Position numbers and translations under genes: made by a program
Assembly (NCBI GenBank): GCA_028673005.1
Contig: CM054117.1
Location: 54,001,370-54,065,369 of the forward strand
Reading direction: 5' to 3'
Source of the DNA: Tanypteryx hageni
Taxonomy: Eukaryota; Arthropoda; Insecta; Odonata; Petaluridae
DNA: 64,000 bases
The notes under the pieces: generated by a model
Database searches by the model: none
What the model saw: the letters and a program-made list of their open reading frames with translations, nothing else
What the model was told of the DNA's origin: nothing
Shown here: positions 36,149 through 47,700 of the stretch, in pieces
Position numbering within the stretch: the first letter of the stretch is position 1
Layout of the letters: each line of letters begins with the position of its first letter

Positions 36149-36324
36149 CTAAATGAAAAAAGTAACTTGGAAATTTCCACTCAAAAGTTTAATAACCGAC
36201 TGGTTTCACCTGTTACAGCATATCAGCGAAACCGGTCGGTTATTAAACTTTTTAGTGGAAATTTACAAGTTTCTTTTTTCATTTAAATGGAATCTTTCCA
36301 CAAAGTAGAGCCTTCCCAAGTGAA
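36149..36324. repeat. Long palindrome with hammerhead-type arms
   Basis: Left arm 36149-36207 and right arm 36228-36285 are nearly perfect reverse complements (about 58 bp). Each arm, read outward, starts with GAAACC(G/A)GTCGGTTATTA and continues with a GTGGAAATTT block. Read on the minus strand the centre gives CTGATAT, a CTGTAACAG stem-loop, then GAAACC, close to a hammerhead core. At 36291-36324 the outer flank carries the same 33-bp block as at 25817-25849. Confidence 0.6.
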
Positions 36325-39300
36325 CTTTGTTATAAATGCATCATTTTGAGGCTGATAAATGTACATTCCAAACTCTTGAGTAATCATCAGGCTTTAATTT
36401 TTTAATTTTATTTGTCTCATGCATGTTTAAAGCTGTTTTGAGTTGTTTTGTTGCATCATCTTCATAAATGACATAACTATTTATTTAAGATTGGAATAGT
36501 TTAAATTAATTAAAAACTTATCAATCCACCTCTGGAAAATCATGTAGAGATAACCCATAAAAGGTAGGGTGTTTTCATGTAGTTAATGTGAGCCGATGAT
36601 TTAAATGGCAAAATATATTTAATAATAGTGTCTTTGAAAGTAATTTTGTGTGCTGGAATAAATGCAAGATATACACGAGTTCTTTCATAGAAATCTCACA
36701 AATATTTTTGGGGAATGCTATAAAAAATATTAAGATGTTGTTTTATAAAACTGTATTGCACCATTGTAACTTCCTTTTATGCATGTTCAGCGACATATAT
36801 GAAAATCAATGCAGCAATACTGTTGTTACTCAGAAGTTCAATAATTTTATATGTACATTGGTTCCACTTGATGATTAATGGAATGCATTTGATATTTTTC
36901 TTTTGTTGGATTATATTTCTTTGATTCCTTTGTAATTTATGACGATGTTATGAAAAGTATGTCAACTTAATATAATTTTTATCTCAAAGCTTAAATTCCA
37001 TGTTTTGTTGTTTTTCTGATATAATTGAATTTTTAATGGATATTAAATTTCATTTTCTATCAATCTATTCATGCACAAAACTTCCTATATATACTAGTGA
37101 ATTAGAAGACAAACAGAATGTTTGTCACTGCCAATGTTTATGAAGTCTGTCCATTTTTGGCTTCAAACTTCTTGTTGTTAATTATTCATTTCAAAGTGTT
37201 CTATAATAACACTCTATATTGTTTGGTTAAATTCTCATTTGAATATATATATATATCTACCTACACACACTCAAATATATATACCTTTATAACCCTCATT
37301 TAAGCAAAAAATATTGTCTGGTGTTTTGTCATAACTTAAGGGCACTAAGTAAAGTGATTGCGGTCAGTATCAATGTTAATAATGACTTATACTATTTTGG
37401 AGTTTTATGAATATTACTTACATTTGTTACATTTTTTTCCTTAATGATTACAATATTTTAAGCTATATTTCATACATTGTTAAGGAATTTTATTATTTGA
37501 TTATAGTTGGTCTTAGAAACAAGTTAGTTTGGATTAGAATTAATTTTAAAATTTAATTTACCAGAGTATACTATTTTTAGCACAAGGTACTTAAAATTTT
37601 TCCATGAAATAGATGGCAATCATGCTATTAGGAAAATATGCGTGGTGTTGCTTTAGGTATACTTTATTTCACAATGGAATTCCTACAACTGATATTTCCT
37701 GTTCTAACCCTATTTAAAAATTTATTGCCATTATTTTTCATTTGGAAGAAGTGATTTAAAAAAATAAGAATGGATTACACAGAATGGATATTTTGATGTG
37801 ATTGTAGTAATAAGTAAAATAGATAAATCTTACAAAGAAATATTTTATTTACTTGTTCCTTAATTCTTAACTTTTCCTATTGGATGGAACATTAATTTTT
37901 AATAAAATTGTTTTTTTTTCTGTTTGATCTGTATTTCCAATTTTTATTGTTTTGTTGGAAATTTACTGTGAGGTCATTGTTGACTGAAGGTGATTTATTC
38001 CTATTTATTCGATTTGTTGATGTTGATTATATTTGCTGTCTATGTTAATCTGTAATTGTTGTGATGTAAAAGCCATTTTACTTAAATGTTAAATGTGATT
38101 TTTAATGTGCATCATATGAAATATTCCAGGTGTTGTTAAGCTGCTTGTTGTGCAGTCTATTGTTGTTTTATGGAATGTTGATCTAAATTATTTATCAGAT
38201 TGTTGGGATGATGTGAATACAATAGGGAAATACTGCCTTTTTGTTTTTGGTGGAATTGGTTTAAGTATATGTATTTTTAAAAACTTATTCATTCCAGTTA
38301 TTGTAAGCAAACTTCTCAGTCTTTATGCTCATAAATCTATCATTATGCTTTTGTTCAATTAAATGAAGAAGATAGTTTCTTCTAGTTTATTCCTATAGAG
38401 TAAAATATGTTGTCTCCAAAATAGTCCTACGTATCATATTAATATTGCATTGTATTATGATTCCTTGCAAACAGCATGTTTATGCAGTTATCATGGATGC
38501 ATATACAACATTTGCTGTGATTATTTTAAGAAAGCTGTCACACTTTCAATTTAGAAAGAAACAATTTTTTTAGTATTAAAATTTTGTTTTTGCCATATGC
38601 ATTGTATCTTAGCCTATGTTAAAATTACTCTTATTTCTATGCTATGATTATTTGCAGTGTAAGATACAGTTGAATAAAAGCAATAATATGTTTTTATGGA
38701 ATTGATATGGTTGGAATTTGCATACTATCATTTTAAAACATTATCCTGGCTTTATTATTTTTATAATTAGAATGAAAATCATTAGTTGTAAAAATAAATG
38801 ACAAATGTAATGAAACATTTCAAAATTCAAATAAAAAAACACCTTGGTAAACTTGAATGCAAGGAAACCTCAATTCCAACTTCACATTTTAATATTTTAT
38901 ATTGTTGTGGACATCCCATGTTTACATGATGTAACAAGGCAAATATAAAATATCCCTCCAGTAGTCATCTGATGCACTCAGATCTCCCATCTGTCCCTGT
39001 GCCCACCACAACGTACTGTCTCTGGCACACTTCTGGTCATACTAACCCATCACTCCCGAACCCCGTGCTACTACCATCTCATGGACATTCGAAACAATAT
39101 GCATATTGTTTATGAACATGTTCAGCAAGTTTTAAAAATCAAATGCAATGCTTTCAATCGATTATAAAAACATGCTTGATGTTATTTCCATGAATTGGGC
39201 TTAGAACTTAATTGTTGAAGAGAATATCAGTTCTAGTAAAATCTTTTCAAAATTTACTTAACCCTGAGTTGCTAAGGTTGTCTTTTAGGGACGTGGTTAC

Positions 39301-40120
39301 TTACCTTTTGTCTGGGAGACTATAGAAAATTAGATATTTATTTTAGAGCATCCAACTTTATAATAATACAATGTATTAAGTATAAACAAAACAATTATTA
39401 AGGTAAATTCAGTCAATTTTGTTTCATCAGCACAATCCATATGTGTGACATATTCAAGGGCATCTAGGTAATCAACGATGGCCCACATGTTTTTGTGAGC
39501 CCTGTAATAAACACTGGGAATGGGTAATAGGAAATGTACCAAAAAGCACTACTGAAAAAAGTTGTTTTAGAAGTTTATTAAAAATGAACATTTTATAAGA
39601 TGCACATTTTATTGTCCTATTTTTATTTATGATTGTAAAATTTGCGTTTTTTGGCGTATTTTGTTACTCCCTCATGCTCATCATCTTTAGAGTTATTCTT
39701 AAATTTAACAATTATTTAAAATTATGTTTGTAACATAACTATTTTCTAAATTCTCTTCCACAAGAACATACTTTATTTAGATCTCTAAAAAGCCATACAT
39801 TTCAACACTACTAATTGTAAGATTACATAATAAATTTTTTTGGTGTGATGCCTTAAGGAATTTCCTATCATCATCTGGCCTGTTTATAATAAATTCATAT
39901 ATGGAAAAATATAACGTTGACCCAGTCTGACCCCACTTTTAGCCCACCTCTTCATAAAAAGTCCAAGTATTCATTACCAACCCATTCCCCTTTACTCTCA
40001 AGAAATTGGGAAATACAGAAATTGCAACTAACTTTCTTGCTTACAGTATGAGCCACATAACCACATATATTTTTGTGCAGATTCATCAATTTCTGACTTC
40101 CAAATAATTGGAATCAAGAA
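36325..40120. other. AT-rich intergenic DNA
   Basis: No supported gene. Several 60-80 codon frames have no motif. A short AT/CA tract lies at 37235-37275, and a GC-richer patch of unknown origin at 38900-39070. Nothing else recognised. Confidence 0.4.
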
Positions 40121-40129
40121 CAACGAAAA

Positions 40130-40945
40130 ATCACATCCACTGCATCCTTTGATATTAAACTTTTGAAGTCAAGTCCAATTGAACCAATGAGAAGTTGGCA
40201 GTTGTCTGTTTCAGAATATATTGAAAACGAAGTTTTTTCTCTACACTAATTACGTTTTCCAAAGATATATTATAATTGCATCCTGAGAGCAACCTGTTCA
40301 TGCCAAATTTCTTCTCCAAATTTTGTTGTAAATTTATCTGGTAAAAAATATTGGATGAAACAATTTTGAAAACTGTATCAATTAAATCAACCAAAATGAT
40401 GTGCTTTGATGTTTTGAATTTAACGTATCTGGTGACAAATGCCCATAACTTTCAATGGTATGCCATTTCTCTAACCAAGTCAAAATTTAAAAAAAAAACA
40501 CTTTCATCAGGATTTGTATATGGTTCACACTGATTTCTCATAGCCTTGCTTTCCAATAAGCTTCTATTATTCAATAAATTCCACCACTTCCTTATAATTT
40601 CCAAAAAATGTGGTTTCAGTTAAGTTTTCATCTCTTAGTGCAGCAATCGTTAAAGGATGAAAAACATTATCCACAAGATAAACTTTTTGTCTTTCCAGAT
40701 TTCTGAAGAAAACTGACTTGTAATTCAGCTTATAAACTTTTCTGATTACAGAGTTTTTTCTTTATCATAAACATCTCTCAAATCTTTAAATTTTGCATAA
40801 CACAGTTCACCTGTTTCAAATTCAGGAAAGACAAAAGTTTGATCCTGATTTTTAAGATTCATCCAATTGTACCTGTTTTTGAAAATGTGAACAAAATCAT
40901 AAGACAAAAATACTGGCACCCTTGGGTGGTTTGGGGTTGGATTCG
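40130..40945 (-). pseudogene. P-element/THAP9-like transposase remnant
   Basis: Minus strand, with several frame breaks. Readable blocks in order are LSYDFVHIFKNRYNWMNLKN, FPEFETGELCYAKFKDLRDV, LEIIRKWWNLLNNRSLLESK, then KFGMNRLLSGCNYNISLENV and SVEKKLRF. The last block matches the C-terminal 'fG..R.l.G.NY..s…E…' motif of P-element and THAP9-type transposases, and the order fits their GTP-binding insertion and C-terminal part. The THAP domain and catalytic N-terminal half were not found nearby. Confidence 0.6.
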
Positions 40946-41810
40946 TTCTATTTCCTCCTCCGGGCTGGGTTAAATGGTTGTGCTCGTTCCATGGGTTATG
41001 TGATTGGGGATTTGGTTCATTCTATTTCCTCCCCTTGGTTAGGTTAGGTTGTTAGGGGTTAGAATGCTCCACCTGAAGAATCTCTCCTCCAGCCTGCTCC
41101 ACCTAAAGAATTTCCTCCACAGGTAGTGCTGGGGAGGGTACTCTTCATGTGATCCCAAAGAAATACTGTGCAATAATAATATAATTGCAAGGCAGCCCCT
41201 GCTGATGCCAGCTGTATGACCTTACCATTCAAATTCCTCCAATAAAATTCTTCAAACCTCTACCTTCCTAGTAATTAGGGACCTTTTAGGAAACTAAAAA
41301 TCTTCTTTCTTATGTTTCTCCTTTTGGTAAAGACTAGTTAGCCAGTTAGTACATAGTTTGGTACATAGCGTCTTTAATCACATAAATTTTAATATTAGTA
41401 AAATTAGCCAACAGCGCACCATCGTGTGGAGAACAGCAGATACTCAAGACTGGATGCCCCAGTTGACAAAACTAGGTATGATTTTTCAACCACAGATATT
41501 CAAAAGTGTAGCTGACAAAGCTGTGGTTGGCAATAGATTACTGTACTCATAGTCACATCACTTGATAACAGTGATGCCCTAGCCTGGATGTCACAAAGTC
41601 ATGTCAACTTTCTCTCTTCAATAGTTTATCAGTATATATGGAAGCAAAATGTATAAAAAGTTAAATATTTTTTACTAAAAACACATAAAGAACATGCAAA
41701 CTAGTTTTATTGGAATATTTAAATTATATATATTTTTTAAACGTTAGGTTATGTATGTCATATGACCTGTAAATGCTAGTCCCAGTAGTGCCAAATAAAA
41801 TGTTTATGAT

Positions 41811-42141
41811 TGTAGCGGTCATAGCCATTAACGCCTTCGCGGCGCATAGCGCTTAGGAATTGTCTCCGCAGTTCCCGGCGACGCCACCAGGGGCGTTAGA
41901 GAGAAGAGAAGGTACGCCGGCACGCCGGCGAGGGACGACACTTCCACTTCCGCCTGAGTCTTCGCCGGACTAATATCAGCCAGCGTCCGGATGAGTCAAC
42001 GTGACACGCCGGACGAGTATCAGCCAGCATCTGCCACTGCTATTGATTGTTATCGTTTCGTTGTTATTTATTGTAATGTTTGTTAATCATTAAACAGCAC
42101 AAAATCCATTTCGTTCGTTTCTGTATGGAAAAACCCCTTCA
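41811..42141. mobile_element. Solo LTR of an LTR retrotransposon
   Basis: A 331-bp TG…CA unit (starts TGTAGCGGTCA, ends CCCCTTCA) flanked by a perfect 5-bp duplication, ATGAT at 41806-41810 and 42142-42146. The interior is CpG-rich (41825-42010) and then AT-rich. No retroviral-type coding sequence surrounds it, so it is a recombination-derived solo LTR. The family (Gypsy or BEL) cannot be told from the LTR alone. Confidence 0.8.
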
Positions 42142-42944
42142 ATGATAAAATGTACAACATACTTAGCTTTATAAAATTAAAAAAGGTAGAGATAAACTTC
42201 ACCATGATATATAAACAAATTGTTTTCGCCAAAGAACAAAATTACAAGTAAATTTAACATAAATCTCTTCAGCTGAACAACAATCGCTTTAAGTGCATCC
42301 AATGGATTTCAATTACTTAGAATATTTAGACTTGCATAATCCCACAGGTTTATAATGACTTGACATTTTGTGTACCGTGTATACTTCCTTTATCCATCAA
42401 TCGTGGGCAATGGTTAAGGAAAACTTTCTAAACTGATCTTCCACTTGTATTACCACTTTTACTTTTTTAAATTGTTTTGCTTTATAATCATTAATCATAT
42501 ATTTGGCATTACATCAACTGATAAGTTTGTTGAGATGGAGAATAAGTAAATTGACGACATAAGTATTAAATATTGAGTATATGACACAGATGTAAGATAT
42601 TATTGACTTGAGAAAGTAGATCAGAGAATAAGAAGTAAATAGTATTTAAGGAAAATAAAATTATCAATAGGATTCCTGTTTTAGAGTGGATGAAATATCC
42701 AGCGCATACGATGTATACGTATAACAACTTCCGAGTACAGGTCGTATAATATCAGAATCTATAATTAAACTAATGTTAATAAACTCTAGGACATGGGAGA
42801 ACATATCATTAAACGTAGAACGAGGTGCTTAATTATTTAATAGTACCTATTTAAACTCCTAATCCATTTAGCTATTTTTTAAACGATGATTAACTGCTAC
42901 ATTGGCCTTAGATGGATCGTGTGCGTTACTTTTAAATAAATTTA

Positions 42945-43015
42945 AGGTACTATCTCTCCGAACCCACAATTTCCGAGCGGCAAGGTCTGCAACAACGGTG
43001 TTGTTAAATTAAGGA
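42945..43015. repeat. Partial arm of the CpG-rich inverted-repeat element
   Basis: aaggtactatct…cccacaatttccgagcgg… matches the arms of the 43176-43600 element in the same orientation as its left arm. Confidence 0.65.
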
Positions 43016-43175
43016 TTTTTTTACGACCTGCTGATTCCCTCTTGACTACGCGCAATGGTATCTAAGAGGTAGTGCAATGAATAGCTGGCCACTTTCACAA
43101 TTTTGGGAAGAAAGGTGACTTCCTCAATAATATGTACATTAAGGAATTAGAATTAAATTTTGGGTAGTAGTCCTT

Positions 43176-43600
43176 GGGTGCTATCCATTTCCGGACCCAC
43201 GATTTCCGAGCGGCGAAATCCGCAACAACGACACAACGGCGTCGTGAGTGACGAGAAATGGAATTATGTGGAGTTTGTTATGGAAACAGCTGATGGAAAC
43301 AGTAGTACGTGATATGAATTTCAAAAAGCTAGTGCGAGAATTGCACAGTGATTAAAACCTGAAAAAGATAACATAGAAAGGTTTTTGTTGTTGACTTAAA
43401 TGGAGATTAGAGTCGTGTTGGGTGCCCGGCCTGAAACCATATCACCATCTCCATGCCAGCGGAGATGGTGAGGTGGTGAGGTCGAAGAAGAGCAAACACC
43501 ACGTAGTTCCATTTCTCGTCATTTATTGCGCCGTTGTGCCGTTGTTGTGGATCTCGCCGCTCGGAAATTGTGGGTCCGGAGATGGATAGTACCAAATTTA
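43176..43600. mobile_element. MITE with about 100-bp terminal inverted repeats
   Basis: Left arm from about 43185 (ctatccatttccggacccac, then ttccgagcggcgaaatccgc). The right arm up to about 43595 is its reverse complement with some 10% difference. The outermost bases GGT(G/A)CTATCCAT match. The interior is about 200 bp, without coding. The frame at 43407-43595 minus is a by-product. Confidence 0.65.
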
Positions 43601-43903
43601 ATTATAAATAGGGTAGGTCACCGAGAATACTATCAATAAACATAGTTTTATATTTAATTATCCCTGTTAAAAACTCCCCATCTCATTCAGTTTATTGACA
43701 ATCGGTAAATAAAGTTCATCGCGTCCTGAAATCGTCATTATTCAATAAAAACACTTAAAATTGGATATACCATATCACCGGATTGATAAATGTCATCTTA
43801 GTATTAAATATTGACATAAATCTACGACTCCGTAAAACTTCTTCATATACGGTACCTACATTTTACCTACATATCTGGACAAAAGTGGAATACTTCTTTA
43901 GCC

Positions 43904-44006
43904 AAAACAACTAGAGGGCTGCAAAACCCAATGCATTTCGCCCACAAGGTGGGCATCGTCAGGGGTAGAACCTGTGTCAACAGTGACTGAAAGCCAACTG
44001 CGTATT
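43904..44006 (-). ncRNA. Penelope pLTR segment with hammerhead-like core, second copy
   Basis: Minus-strand copy of the 13240-13345 sequence: CTGACGA at 43962-43956, GCCCACCTTGTGGGC stem, GAAA at 43939-43936. Flanks also match (cagttggctttcagtcactg; tgcattgggt). No Penelope coding sequence is attached, so this is a solitary terminal fragment about 0.75 kb upstream of the P4-ATPase start. Confidence 0.55.
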
Positions 44007-44742
44007 ACATATCTGGAGCTGATATTTCATATAAGATGTTTTATTCTAGTAGATCAAAGTACTATATCAATTTCCTATCAGTGTTCGCCTATTTAAATAC
44101 CTACCTAAATTATATATGCCATAATTTGCAAATCATTAATAAAAACTTTTACTGTTGGCATTCCCATATATCGAGACCTCGATGGTGGAATACGTATGCA
44201 ACTTCACAACTTTTCAAACAAAACAATGCGTAAACTTGACGTAATGTGTACACGCTGAGCTTATGAGTAAATTATTTTCGCTGTTTCGTTATTACTAACT
44301 TAATCCACATTGACATTCAACGTAAATTATGATACAGGTAAGAGAGTGCATGGATTTCAACAGTATACTATAATTAATCTTTACATAACCTTTCCATATG
44401 ATATATCATGTGACTGCTTTGTGTACATTCATGTCATTTACCCATTCTAATAATCATTCATAAATTTAGCAGCTCCAATAGTCATAAAAAGGTGGGATTG
44501 GCTATAGGTGCTACCTAACATCAATTGTATTCGAGCCACAGAGTGAGCCCGATAATTCTTGTATTAATGTAAAAATGTTTTTGGAGAGATACAGCACGTA
44601 ATTCTATCCAAAATTCTTGATTAATATGCATTCAGTCCTCATTAAAGACGTGGTTGATTCAAGAGTTGTAATATATTTTATTTCAAATTTCTTTGGTGTT
44701 TATCGTTGAAGGTACTTACTGTATGTAACATAATTTCCGAGA

Positions 44743-47700
44743 ATGGAAGAGGTACCTCTTCGTGTTGCATTACATGAAGGTGATTTTGATTTAGATGAGA
44801 GGGAATATCTTCTTCCACCTTCGGAACATGACATTCGTGTTGATAATTACAAATCTTATCATTCGAAGAAACAGAGGAGCTGTTACAACCTCATATTTTG
44901 TAGGTAAGTTCCATGTACTTTAATTAAGGTTTTGCTCCGTTGGCCGAGACTAAATGGGAATATATAGGAATATGTACAATGTAACTAACCGACAAGCTAC
45001 CGAGATAACTTAATTGGGGTGAGCCCCACTGATAAGATTACGTAGTGTGCGCTTGGACGTATCCTTAATGAAAAAGATAAATAGCTCCTGGGTGTGCCTT
45101 GCGTTTGGTTTATGTGAGAATTTTTGTAAAAGTACATCACTGGAAAGAAAAATTTCTAGCGCTACAATATAGTGTGACGAGTCATCGATGAATTATTCGG
45201 ATAAATTAGAGCTAATAAGTAATGATGACACTGAAGGAAACCAAAGAAGAAGGTAATTTTCGTGCCATCCAAATGAATTATTGAAAATTAAAATTACTTA
45301 GCTACTCGGGTAGAAATAGGAAAACTCTTTAGTTATAGTATGTGACTATTTAATTAGTACTTACATCTCACGACGAGACAAAAAAATTAGATGATTTTCG
45401 TGCTATAATTGCTAGTGAAATATCACAAAATTAGATAATTAGCTATTCACGCCGAATTAGCAGAGATGTTAATTAATATCGTTAATGGAAAATCACGATA
45501 AGGACAGTACTTCCAGGATGGAAGTGAAATTGTGGTTTCGGTTGGTATTATGGTATTATCGACTGTCAACTGTTCTCTTGAAAACGTCAATAAGCAGTGA
45601 GCGGGTCTATTTATTGGTGACATAATTTCCTTGAATATCATTTCTTAGCGCTTCCAAGAAGCTTTACCATCATTTCGTTTAAACATACTGTAATAAGAAT
45701 GGCATCGTTGACCCAAAATAATAGAACGGAATCCACTACTACTCTTACCAAGGGAACAGAAGACCTCCCGTTAATACCTAAACACAAGAGCAGTCTTTGT
45801 TCGAGGTATTTTATTATGCTCCTTTGTCAACTCCGGTTGTATTAATTTTATCGAAAAGAAAAATATATTAATTTAATATAATTTTGGAAGTCATTAAATC
45901 GAATTAACACCGTGTTTGGTAGTGTGTGTAGCTAATTAACAAATTATAAGAATCAATATGGATGTTAACTGTCACTGCATGGAAATATTATGAAGCGGAT
46001 AAGAGAGATCGTGTTCATATCTATCAGAATTATTGCATATATGAATTTTGTGCCAATGTCCAAGTACATTACTAAGCTTGAAACGAAAGCGATACGGTAC
46101 ATTGAAATATGACAGCTTATGTGTTTTTATTGACAACTGTACTGAAGATTCAATTCTATGAACCATAATTTTTCAAATTAAAATTGGAGGTGAAACTAAA
46201 ATGGAATTTAAAGCTGACATCGAGATTCACCTTCTAAATATTGAAAACAGGTTCTCTTCCATTAAAAGCAGTTTTTTAAATTCGTTGTATTTTTATTTGT
46301 AGACTTTGTCAGTGGATATGGAGACGATGTCGCCGGCAGCGCGAGCTTAAAGCTAGGAATATTGTGATAGGGCAAGTAAGCCCGGAGAAATTTCCACCAA
46401 ATGTAATCAGAAATCAGAAGTACAATGTTATCACATTTCTACCATTGGTAAGAATGATTTTTACACATACTATTTGTTCTGTTATTTAATGTTTCTCTTC
46501 ATAAAACTTAAGATAACTTTGTTTTCATTGCAGGTGCTATTTCAGCAATTCAAATTTTTCCTTAATCTTTATTTCCTCATCATGGCTACTAGTCAGTTTA
46601 TACCAGATATAAGAATTGGTTATCTATACACCTATTGGGGTCCTTTGGTAAGATTAATTTTATACACATTAATTTTTAAGACACATTATTTAATTTTTAA
46701 ACTTATCTGAGGAAAATAACTACCACTGTTGTTTTCCAGTACAGTGCCTTTTTATTACATTACATAGATTATGAATACCTGTGTAATTCTAATAGGTATA
46801 TATTGATATTATGCATAAACTTTTCAAACTCCTAGTGGTTGGAATTTAACTTGGCCTAATGTTACACATAATATTAAGTAGTGTTAACTATGCTTAACCC
46901 TTTCAACTGCCCCAAAATCCAGAATTTTTACGGATGATGGAATTGAATTCTCAGTGTTTTCCATTAGATTATGTTACATTATTTGTAATTTTCCAAGTAT
47001 TGCTTAAAAGTAGTATGTTCAGGACAATTTATCCTCGATACTACAATAAAAATAAGTGCTTCGAAACATTAAAAGCTTAGTAAACAATTTAAAAATATGT
47101 AAAAAACACTAGTTTTGCAGAAAACTTTTGGTATTTTCCGGAATTTTTTTTTTGCTATAATGGAATTTGGTTTCTCTTATAAATACATAAATAAGCCCGC
47201 AAAAATGAGTAAAGTGATCAAACATGTAATAAAACATTATGATTAAATGATTTAATATGATTACATGATTACAAGTGAGCACTTACTACCAACACAATCC
47301 GATGTATATCCGATGAAAAAAATCGCCAACTGTGACATTGACATTCCCAAATGGAGGTGGGAACCAAACTGATGGCTAGAGGCAAAAGAAAGGATGCTAA
47401 GGCATGACGGACCCCTCCCGAACCGTTAGAACTAGATGTAGTACAATGACGGGAATTCCAGTCATAGGATAGGACCCCTCATGACAAGGAATTGCAGTCA
47501 TGCCACGCTGCAAGTGTTAATTGGTTTTTATATCACTTAATTAATTAATGGTACATAATAGCATGTTTTTGGAAGACATTGATTATTTTGATTCACTAAT
47601 TAATTTAAACTGTTAGAGGATGAGATGTCAGTAAGAATGCTTTTTACAAATGGGTTAGGTGTATTTATAATTTATGGTTATGTTTCTAATTTTCTCTGCC

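Noticed and set aside
41030..41060. Insect telomeric repeat (TTAGG)n
   Set aside because: Only two adjacent units (ggttaggttagg) plus one nearby; too few to be more than chance.
46201..46250. A fourth ATG-led frame ending …AG|GTTCTC in the right phase before the flippase exon at 46303
   Set aside because: Poor donor (GTTCTC), only 52 nt of intron, and no canonical acidic dileucine. Probably chance.
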